From an uncultured Campylobacter sp. (GTDB lineage Bacteria > Campylobacterota > Campylobacteria > Campylobacterales > Campylobacteraceae), in the NCBI RefSeq assembly GCF_937997595.1, contig NZ_CALKTS010000018.1, positions 1 through 9,503 of the forward strand: 9,503 nucleotides of DNA. The letters are read 5' to 3'. Shown here piece by piece: positions 1 through 5,494 of the stretch (within the stretch, counting starts at the first letter, position 1; each line of letters begins with the position of its first letter). Under the pieces are notes generated by a model. The model saw nothing but the letters and a program-made list of their open reading frames with translations. It searched no databases and had not been told where the DNA came from. A program made the position numbers and the translations under genes.

Positions 1-1031
1 TTGCCGATGATCTCGCTAGGCTGCTTTTTGATCTTATCGGCGAACTCATAGACACGGATCTCTTTTGGGATATTTACAGAGCTTACGATTTCGCTACCCT
101 GCTCGCGAGGGGCTTTTTTATGCTTTTTACGACCGCCGCGACTTATACCGCCCTCACTGCTGAAAATTTGATTCTGCGAGGCGCGATAAATATTAGGTTG
201 GTTTTTACTTTTGGTGCGGTTTTCGGTTTGGATCGGTTTGACGGTGAAATCTGGCATTACCACGACGTCCTCGTCCTCAATGACGATATCCGCCATCTCG
301 TGATCAGGAATGATGTCGATTTTAAGGGCGTCCTCTTTTTTAGCCGCGGGAGCTTTTTTCTTTTCGATCTTTTTCTTTTTCAAATTTAGTTCGGCGTTTG
401 AAAAGATCGCCTCCAAGCTAGCGCTCATCTTTTCACGCCTAGGCTCGATTCTATCTTGTGCCGCCGGGGCTTGAACTTCCTTCTTCTTTTTAACGATGAC
501 TAGGCCGCGGCGCTTTTGCAAGCTCTCGCTAGCTATGCTATCGCCGCTGTTTATCTGCACTGGAGCAGGCTTTGAAGCGGTATTTTGCTTCTCCTCTTTC
601 TCCTGCGCTACGGAGGAAATTTCTTCTTTTTGATTTTGGGCTTTTTCGGTTTTCGCCTCGGGCTCTTGCGCCTGAGTTTTTTCATCGCTAGGTTCTTTAA
701 CGCTCTGCGCGGACTCTTTGGATTCGGAAGCTTTTAAGCTTTCCGCCTTTTTAGGGCTCTCTTTTTTAGCGGTTTTTTTAGTTTCGCTCTGTTTTTTAGC
801 GGACTTATTCTCATCTTCTTGCGCTTTTTCGGAGCTTTTCTTTGCGGGCTTTGACTTTTTCCCCGGCAAAATTCCCGTCTGAATATAATCGTAAATAGCG
901 ACAGCTTCTTCCTCGCTTACTTTATTCGACGCGGTTTTTACCTTTTTAAAGCCCATCTCCTGCGCTTTTTCGATTATCTCTTTGCTTGCGTATCCAAGCT
1001 CGTCCGCGATATCTTTAATCAGAACACCCAT
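1..1031 (-). CDS. infB: Translation initiation factor IF-2, N-terminal part (partial)
   Basis: IF2 is the GTPase that brings initiator tRNA to the 30S subunit and promotes subunit joining in the cytoplasm. Only the first 343 codons are in the window, and the frame stays open to the left edge, so the GTPase core is not visible. Residues 1-56 form an IF2_N-type domain (begins MGVLIKDIADELGY). Residues about 57-175 are a Lys/Glu/Ala/Ser-rich low-complexity linker, presumably disordered. Mixed charged sequence follows. A second IF2_N motif (IRVYEFADKIKKQPSEIIG) is just starting at the edge. Such a long variable N-terminus is normal for IF2. The ATG at 1031 is supported by a strong Shine-Dalgarno sequence AAGGAGAGGG six bases upstream, lying inside the ylxR coding sequence. 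The start overlaps the ylxR end by 17 nt, which suggests translational coupling. It is the last gene of the minus-strand row visible here. Confidence 0.93.
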   Translation of the reverse strand, partial: MGVLIKDIADELGYASKEIIEKAQEMGFKKVKTASNKVSEEEAVAIYDYIQTGILPGKKSKPAKKSSEKAQEDENKSAKKQSETKKTAKKESPKKAESLKASESKESAQSVKEPSDEKTQAQEPEAKTEKAQNQKEEISSVAQEKEEKQNTASKPAPVQINSGDSIASESLQKRRGLVIVKKKKEVQAPAAQDRIEPRREKMSASLEAIFSNAELNLKKKKIEKKKAPAAKKEDALKIDIIPDHEMADIVIEDEDVVVMPDFTVKPIQTENRTKSKNQPNIYRASQNQIFSSEGGISRGGRKKHKKAPREQGSEIVSSVNIPKEIRVYEFADKIKKQPSEIIG

Positions 1032-1242
1032 TTAAAACCCTCTCCTTGATATGTCCCAAATCTGCACTAGACGCAAATTTAGATAGATATTTTGAAATTT
1101 TCTCTTTTTGATTTATGCAACCGTCGCAAATATAAAATTGTCTGTTTGAATTTATATTTTTAAAATTTTGCAAAAAGGCGTGGAGTTCGCGCTTGGCGAA
1201 GCGCCCCTTGCAAATAACGCACATCCTAATCGGTTCGCTCAT
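1015..1242 (-). CDS. ylxR: YlxR/DUF448 family small RNA-binding protein
   Basis: This 75-residue protein belongs by position and sequence to the YlxR (DUF448) family, which is commonly found just before infB. In Bacillus the homologue (RnpM) is reported to bind RNase P RNA, but the role in Campylobacter is not established. The sequence starts MSEPIRMCVICKGRF, matching the family's N-terminal RMC motif. It holds two CxxC pairs, C8-C11 and C39-C42, which could bind one zinc ion. Basic residues are spread between them and in the C-terminal half. The ATG at 1242 lies 21 nt after the thrB stop, with only a weak AAAGA-type ribosome site. The stop codon lies inside the first codons of infB. Recognition is good from context and the N-terminal motif. 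The zinc idea is an inference. Confidence 0.82.
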   Translation of the reverse strand: MSEPIRMCVICKGRFAKRELHAFLQNFKNINSNRQFYICDGCINQKEKISKYLSKFASSADLGHIKERVLNGCSD

Positions 1243-1263
1243 GCGATTATATCTTTATTTTTC

Positions 1264-2145
1264 TTAGTCAATATTAAAGCCGCCGTTGTCGATATCTAAA
1301 ATTTCGACGCGGAAGTTTTTAAAATTTTCGCTAAGGCAGGCTTTAAGCTTTGCGGCGTCGGATCTGTAGGCTAAATTTAAAAAGCTTGAGCCGCTTCCCG
1401 AGAGCGAGCTCATAAGCGCGCCGTTATCATAGGCGATCTCGCGCACCCCAAAAAGCTGCGGAAGCACGCCCATGCGCATCTGCTCGTGCATCTTGTCGAT
1501 ACAGGCGTAGCGCAAGCTGTCGTAGTCGCGCCGCATAAAACAAGCGGTCAGAAACGCCGCATGCGAGAGGTTGCTGACGCAATCCTTGATCGAAAAGCTC
1601 TTAGGCAGCTTGCCGCGAGATTCGTTCGTAGGCATCGGCGTATCGGGGATAACGACGACCGCTTGCAGATCTTGCGAAATTTCGCATTTTTGCGTGCGAA
1701 CCGTCTTGCCGTCCACGACGCTACTGACAAAGCCGCCGAGCGTTGCGGGCGCGATATTATCGGGGTGATTTTCATATTCCAGCGCCGTGTTTAAAATTTT
1801 AGCGCGATCAATCTCAAAACCGCAAATTTTATAAGCGCTTGCGATAGCGCCTACGATCACGGCCGAGCTGCTGCCTAGACCGCGCGAAAACGGGATGTTG
1901 TTGTGAAAAGCAAATTTAAAATTTATCTCTTGCCCGCCGCCTAGTTTTCTGTAAATTTCATTAAAAATATTCAAAAAAGCGTTGCCCTTCTTAAGCCACG
2001 CCCTATCGCTGCCCTCGCCGCTAAGCGATACGCAAAAAAACTTCTGCTCGGTAATCTCTACTTCGTTAAATAGCCCTAGGCTAAGGCCGAGCGCGTCGAA
2101 ACCGGGGCCCAAATTTGCGCTCGTCGCAGGAATTCTTATAATCAA
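1264..2145 (-). CDS. thrB: Homoserine kinase (GHMP kinase family)
   Basis: ThrB phosphorylates L-homoserine with ATP to give O-phosphohomoserine, the substrate of threonine synthase, in the cytoplasm. The 293-residue length is normal. All three GHMP motifs are visible: the N-terminal substrate motif (IRIPATSANLGPGFDALG, residues 3-20), the ATP-binding loop PFSRGLGSSSA (85-95), and the C-terminal glycine-rich motif SLSGSGSS (247-254). The homoserine-kinase segment EYENHPDNIAPATLGG is at 123-138. The start codon is TTG at 2145. No alternative fits, because the first beta strand begins at residue 2, and AGGAG sits five bases upstream. That ribosome site overlaps the TAG stop of tsaB, and the gap between the genes is 8 nt, so translation is probably coupled. 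A run of seven A at 2034-2040 in the gene is too short to argue for phase variation. Confidence 0.95.
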   Translation of the reverse strand: MIIRIPATSANLGPGFDALGLSLGLFNEVEITEQKFFCVSLSGEGSDRAWLKKGNAFLNIFNEIYRKLGGGQEINFKFAFHNNIPFSRGLGSSSAVIVGAIASAYKICGFEIDRAKILNTALEYENHPDNIAPATLGGFVSSVVDGKTVRTQKCEISQDLQAVVVIPDTPMPTNESRGKLPKSFSIKDCVSNLSHAAFLTACFMRRDYDSLRYACIDKMHEQMRMGVLPQLFGVREIAYDNGALMSSLSGSGSSFLNLAYRSDAAKLKACLSENFKNFRVEILDIDNGGFNID

Positions 2146-2156
2146 GCTCTCTCCTA
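2146..2156 (-). promoter_or_regulatory. thrB ribosome binding site overlapping the tsaB stop codon
   Basis: Read on the minus strand this stretch is TAGGAGAGAGC followed directly by the TTG start of thrB. The TAG is the stop of tsaB, and its last two bases form the start of the AGGAG Shine-Dalgarno core, which has 5-nt spacing. This decides the TTG start and suggests that ribosomes ending tsaB can reinitiate on thrB. Confidence 0.75.
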
Positions 2157-2591
2157 AACCGCTTCTATGATGTAATTTGGAAGTATATCATCGCTTTTAT
2201 TTAAAACCGATAAATCCTGCGGCAAAGATAGCGTGGCAGGGGCACATTTTTTCATCCTGATTTCGCCGCGTTCGTAAACGTAGCTGAAGTTTTTGTTCGC
2301 TCTGATCGGCCCGAAGCCGCTTAGCTCAAAGCCGCTAATCGCGCGCAGAGGCACATCAAGAGCGATGCTAAGCGTGCGCAATATCACGTAGCTTACCTTC
2401 ATGCCCATAAAGCTGCCGGGAGTATTTGCGTAGATGAGCTCTTTGATTTTATAAGTTTTTAGAATTTCTCTAAATTTAGCGACCAGAAATTTATCGGCTT
2501 TTTCGCCTTCGGCGCTTGAAAATTCCGCTATCTTAGCGCCGTTTTCATACACGCCGAGCAGGCACGGAGCGCTAAGGGTGGCAATTAGAAT
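2154..2591 (-). CDS. tsaB: TsaB-like tRNA t6A37 biosynthesis protein, probable ATT start
   Basis: TsaB is a non-catalytic ASKHA-fold partner of TsaD that supports N6-threonylcarbamoyladenosine formation at A37 of ANN-decoding tRNAs. The recognisable block is ANTPGSFMGMKVSY (from about residue 55), matching the family's GPGSFTGLR segment, followed by the helix and strand LSIALDVPLRAISGFEL. The protein would have 145 residues, against about 230 in E. coli. It lacks most of the second half, as I recall for other Campylobacterota. The frame is open back to the lpxC stop and encodes a plausible first hairpin (LIATLSAPCLLGVYENG) that the family requires, but it has no ATG, GTG or TTG before the GTG at 2552. 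That GTG would delete the first strand and has no ribosome site. ATT at 2591 has AAAGAGG five bases upstream and is my choice. ATT at 2585 is a weaker alternative. Confidence 0.8.
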   Translation of the reverse strand: MLIATLSAPCLLGVYENGAKIAEFSSAEGEKADKFLVAKFREILKTYKIKELIYANTPGSFMGMKVSYVILRTLSIALDVPLRAISGFELSGFGPIRANKNFSYVYERGEIRMKKCAPATLSLPQDLSVLNKSDDILPNYIIEAV

Positions 2592-2603
2592 TTCAACCTC
2601 TTT
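2589..2603 (-). promoter_or_regulatory. Ribosome site and ATT start codon proposed for tsaB
   Basis: On the minus strand the sequence reads AAAGAGG, TTGAA, ATT. The purine-rich core is the only good Shine-Dalgarno match between the lpxC stop (2616) and the tsaB core. It is correctly spaced for ATT at 2591. The overlapping TTG at 2596-2594 is in another frame and meets a stop two codons later, so it cannot be the start. Confidence 0.5.
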
Positions 2604-2615
2604 AATTTTGCAGCC

Positions 2616-3500
2616 TTAAGCAAAGACTTTTTGATATTCGCGCACAACCTCGGCGGTAAGATCTACTAGCTCGAAATTTTTCGCGTCGGCAAGGACTGCC
2701 AAAGTGAGCTTATGATTTAGATCGTGGCTTCCCGCAAACGCTGTATAATCGCCCAAAATCGGGGCGCCCACGAGCGCAAGATCGCCGATCGCGTCTAAAA
2801 TTTTATGGCGGACGAACTCGTTTTCAAAGCGTAAACCCTCGGGGTTTAAAATTTTATTTTCATCGATTACGACGGCATTTTCTAAGCTGCCGCCTAGAGC
2901 TAACCCCATGGAGCGAAGCGCTTGCACGTCTTTTAAAAATCCAAATGTGCGCGCCCGCGAAATTTCTTTAAGATAGGCTTTTTTGCTAAATTCAAAAACA
3001 TGGTGCTGAGTGCCGATGAGCGGATGGCTAAATTTAATCGTATAATCAAATTTCGGACTCTTGCTAGGGCTTAAGCGCACGAGCTTATCTCCCTCGCGAA
3101 TCTCCACAGCTCGCTTGATGATGAGAGCTTTTTTATTCGCGTCAAGCTCTCTTACCCCCGCTTCGTCCAAAAGCATACAAAAGCTCGCCGAACTTCCGTC
3201 CATTACAGGAATTTCATTAGCATCGACGATGATACGGATATTATCGATACCATAGGCATTAATGGCGCTCATTAGATGCTCTATTGTTGATATATAGCCC
3301 TTCTCATTTCCTACGACGGTCGCCATTTGCGTATTTATGACGTTTTTCGGCTCGGCTTTAAAACTAATACCGAGATCACTTCTATAAAATACGATTCCAC
3401 TGCCCGCCTCTAAAGGCTCTAACGTAAGTCTGATAGGCTCACCTTTGTGCAGCCCGATGCCGACGTTATGGACTTTCTTAGCTATCGTTGTCTGTCTCAT
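2616..3500 (-). CDS. lpxC: UDP-3-O-acyl-N-acetylglucosamine deacetylase
   Basis: LpxC is the zinc-dependent deacetylase that removes the N-acetyl group from UDP-3-O-acyl-GlcNAc, the committed step of lipid A synthesis at the cytoplasmic side of the inner membrane. With the start at 3500 the protein has 294 residues. Catalytic and zinc residues are visible: the TIEHLMSAINAYGIDN segment gives E74 and H75, the RHKILDAIGD segment gives H232 and D236, and a late histidine lies in AGSHDLNHK (H259). The ligand substrate-loop motif GIGLHKGEP is at 14-22. The open frame extends to an ATG at 3530. The ATG at 3500 is preferred because the family starts M-K/R-Q-T and GAGG lies six bases before it. It lies 50 nt after the M23 gene and 24 nt before tsaB, without a terminator on either side. 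Confidence 0.95.
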   Translation of the reverse strand: MRQTTIAKKVHNVGIGLHKGEPIRLTLEPLEAGSGIVFYRSDLGISFKAEPKNVINTQMATVVGNEKGYISTIEHLMSAINAYGIDNIRIIVDANEIPVMDGSSASFCMLLDEAGVRELDANKKALIIKRAVEIREGDKLVRLSPSKSPKFDYTIKFSHPLIGTQHHVFEFSKKAYLKEISRARTFGFLKDVQALRSMGLALGGSLENAVVIDENKILNPEGLRFENEFVRHKILDAIGDLALVGAPILGDYTAFAGSHDLNHKLTLAVLADAKNFELVDLTAEVVREYQKVFA

Positions 3501-3550
3501 TTCTATCCTCGTTTTCATTAACCCGCGCATTATAGCGAAAATTTTAAAAT

Positions 3551-4930
3551 TTACTTACCTTTTTCTATTACTTTTTTGGACGATTCTAAGACATCGGTAA
3601 TGTTATCTTTCATCCACTTAGGATCCATCCACTCCTCGGGTCTTACGTCCACGCCCTGAACTACGATGCCAAAATGCAGATGATCTCCGAAAGCAAAGCC
3701 GCTTGAGCCCGTTTGCGCTAGGATGTCGCCCGGCTTTACGTCGCTGCCGACGCTTAACTGCGTCGCCGAGCAGTGTCCGTAGATGCCGTATAATCCGAAG
3801 CCGTAGTAAATTCCTAAATTTAATCCGAAAATTCCGTTTTCCTGCGCGAAAACCACTTTACCGTAGTTACTCTCTTTGATATCGGCGTTTGCAACGCTTG
3901 CTAGATCGAGCCCCATATGCCACGACTCACTTACCTGTTCGTCATTCATAAAAAATATCCGATGATCGGCAAAGCTTGCTACCGCTGCGCCTTTAGCAAG
4001 CGGATAAAAAGGCTTTAGCTCAAATCCATTTATTCTATCCTCGTGCACCGCGCTAGTAGCAGCGTGCAGATCATCTCCATTTTTCTTACGCAGAGTTTCG
4101 TTTACGAATTTAAATTTCTCCAGATCGCTCATAGAGTTAAAATTCTGCGCATATTGGCTAGCCAGATCACTTACTTTGCCGTTAATAAAACCCGGATTTA
4201 GCTTGATAGTAGAGACTTTATATTTTTTGTCCTGATAAAAATATTTGATTTGCGAAATGCTTTCGTTGCCTGCACGATCAGTGGCGACCGCTTCTGCGCG
4301 AAATTCCTCTAAATTTGCAGGCCACGCTACGAGAGACGCATAATAACCCTCTTTTACGAAAGGAATCGCTTTAAAAATTTTGCCATAGTTGGTTTTGACA
4401 TAGACTTCGTTTAGGCGCTCGTCTTTTGCCGAAAATACGACTACAGCGCTACCACCTTTGGTGATTTTATAGGATTGATTGATGATATTTATGACGGGCT
4501 TTTTGTCGTCTATTATTATATTTGCCGTTCTTGCGCTCTTATTTCCTTGCGCAAAATTCCACGAGCTAATGTCATTTGCGAAAACCTCAAGCTTGTAGTT
4601 TTTATCTTTATTAAGCATCAAATTTTTAGGAAATTGCACGGCAAGCTCTAGCGTCGTTTGCGGAACGTTCAGCTCCTCATTTAGTAGCGGTATCGTGCTG
4701 GCTCCGTCGTTTAAATTAACGCGAACGAGCTTAATGCCGGTATCGTCTGAAATTTTAATCTTTAAAGGCGAGGTTAAATTCCAATAAATTTCATTTTCCA
4801 GCGCAATTTGCGGAGGATTTTTTTCAAATTTAGGCGAGGCGAAAATTTTAAAAATTCCATAAACCAAAGCGCATATTATAATAAGAAATATTAAAATTTT
4901 AAGCTTCGTTCCATTGCCATTTCTACGCAT
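3551..4930 (-). CDS. Membrane-anchored M23 (LytM) peptidoglycan endopeptidase
   Basis: This 459-residue protein is a predicted zinc metallo-endopeptidase that cuts peptide cross-links in the periplasmic cell wall. Residues 1-10 are basic. Residues 11-31 form one hydrophobic segment without a clear cleavage site, so it is probably anchored with the rest in the periplasm. Residues about 40-235 look like beta-rich, Ig-like domains (two repeats, starting near 42 and 145, each with an aspartate-rich turn). The LytM domain fills about 305-435 with all key residues: H338 and D342 (HMGLD), H386 (YGHCS), and H417 and H419 (DHLHFG). It should therefore be active rather than a degenerate activator. It heads the row with lpxC. 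From memory a homologue (Cj0131) is beside lpxC in C. jejuni. Related M23 enzymes shape helical cells in Helicobacter and Campylobacter, but the exact role here is not shown. The ATG has AAAGG about seven bases upstream. Confidence 0.9.
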   Translation of the reverse strand: MRRNGNGTKLKILIFLIIICALVYGIFKIFASPKFEKNPPQIALENEIYWNLTSPLKIKISDDTGIKLVRVNLNDGASTIPLLNEELNVPQTTLELAVQFPKNLMLNKDKNYKLEVFANDISSWNFAQGNKSARTANIIIDDKKPVINIINQSYKITKGGSAVVVFSAKDERLNEVYVKTNYGKIFKAIPFVKEGYYASLVAWPANLEEFRAEAVATDRAGNESISQIKYFYQDKKYKVSTIKLNPGFINGKVSDLASQYAQNFNSMSDLEKFKFVNETLRKKNGDDLHAATSAVHEDRINGFELKPFYPLAKGAAVASFADHRIFFMNDEQVSESWHMGLDLASVANADIKESNYGKVVFAQENGIFGLNLGIYYGFGLYGIYGHCSATQLSVGSDVKPGDILAQTGSSGFAFGDHLHFGIVVQGVDVRPEEWMDPKWMKDNITDVLESSKKVIEKGK

Positions 4931-5036
4931 AAAAGAGCCTTTGATATGATTTTAGAGCGCGATTTTACAAGCTTAACTTAAATTATCGGTAAAGCGAGGC
5001 AAAATTTAACGCAAATGTTTAGCGATTTACGAGGCG

Positions 5037-5052
5037 ATTTAAAATTTTAAAT
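5037..5052. repeat. 16-bp perfect AT palindrome
   Basis: ATTTAAAATTTTAAAT reads the same on both strands. It contains one RAATTY word (AAATTT) and overlaps a second (AAATTC at 5049-5054). It lies about 110 bp upstream of the M23 gene. In this AT-rich gap such a palindrome could arise from the abundance of its component words, so a binding-site role is only a possibility. Confidence 0.6.
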
Positions 5053-5415
5053 TCTAGCGATTTTAGAATCTCAAAATTTATGAGCTTTAAAATTCAGTGG
5101 CACGCTAAATCCTATGCAGTTAAATTCCGCGCACAACAAAGCGGCGTTTATCGTCTATATCGTAATCTTTAAAATTTCAATATAGAATTTCTTTAAATTA
5201 TGCTAATGGCTTGTATTGATTTTTTAAAACTCTTGTGCTTAAAATTTTACCATACGAATGAAATTCTAAACTATCTTGATAAATAAAATTCTAAAAAATT
5301 CAAAGCAAGCTACGCGTTTAAATTTCATCCTAAGCCGAGCGGAATTCCAATTAAAATTTAGCTCAACCCGCCTACAATAATTCGGCTGCAAATTAGCGCG
5401 ACAAGAAAGGCTAGA

Positions 5416-5453
5416 ATCGCACGCAAGCGTTATTAAATTTTAAGGCGTGCGAT
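5416..5453. repeat. Competing inverted repeat next to the bamA terminator
   Basis: ATCGCACGC (5416-5424) is the exact reverse complement of GCGTGCGAT (5445-5453), a 9-bp stem with a 20-nt loop. The second arm is the same segment that forms the bamA terminator with 5464-5471, so the two stems exclude each other. A short ACGC-AA-GCGT hairpin (5421-5430) overlaps the first arm. Confidence 0.55.
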
Positions 5454-5471
5454 AGAAATTCTACGCACGCC
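5444..5471 (-). terminator. Probable rho-independent terminator of bamA
   Basis: The arms GGCGTGCG plus TAG (5444-5451, 5453-5455) and CTA plus CGCACGCC (5461-5471) pair as an 11-bp stem with one bulged A and a five-base loop. Read in the bamA direction, the stem begins 24 nt after the stop codon and is followed by TTAAAATTTAAT. That tail is AT-rich rather than a clean T run, so efficiency is uncertain and some read-through into the M23-lpxC row is possible. Confidence 0.55.
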
Positions 5472-5494
5472 ACAGCGTTCGCAAGGCGTCGCGT

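Larger units (their letters stand above)
4931..5494. other. 564-nt AT-rich intergenic gap, no gene seen
   Basis: This is the only long non-coding stretch. I see no open frame with a start and ribosome site, no tRNA signature and no tandem repeat. It is dominated by RAATTY words (AAATTT, AAATTC, GAATTT, GAATTC): I count 17. Examples are 5002, 5042, 5049, 5074, 5090, 5122, 5172, 5185, 5242, 5261 and 5320. A 16-bp perfect palindrome, ATTTAAAATTTTAAAT, is at 5037-5052, and ATTCTA/TAGAAT inverted arms are at 5051-5056 and 5064-5069. The bamA-proximal end holds the hairpin cluster described separately. A promoter for the M23-lpxC row should lie here if bamA read-through does not suffice. The only candidate I see is a weak minus-strand GATAAT at 4987-4982, about 50 nt from the M23 start. 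Confidence 0.7.

Noticed and set aside
120..389. Plus-strand open frame of 89 codons
   Set aside because: It lies opposite the infB linker, has no ribosome site, and its phenylalanine/leucine-rich product is what lysine/glutamate codons give when read backwards.
1486..1794. Open frames on both strands inside thrB
   Set aside because: They lie within the clear homoserine kinase frame, with arginine-rich shadow products and no start signals.
2034..2040. Homopolymeric A7 in thrB (and A7/T7 in bamA) as phase-variable tracts
   Set aside because: Campylobacter phase variation usually uses G or C runs of eight or more in surface genes, and all frames here are intact.
2550..2552. GTG as the tsaB start
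   Set aside because: It has no Shine-Dalgarno sequence and would remove the first beta strand of the fold, which is encoded intact upstream.
3501..3530. Upstream ATG codons at 3530 and 3518 for lpxC
   Set aside because: Neither has a good ribosome site, and LpxC proteins normally begin at the M-R/K-Q-T position, which has GAGG six bases upstream.
4931..5494. Hidden tRNA, small RNA or decayed gene in the gap
   Set aside because: No T-loop signature, no cloverleaf-like pairing and no recognisable protein remnant could be read. The repeated AAATTT words give apparent but uninformative similarities.
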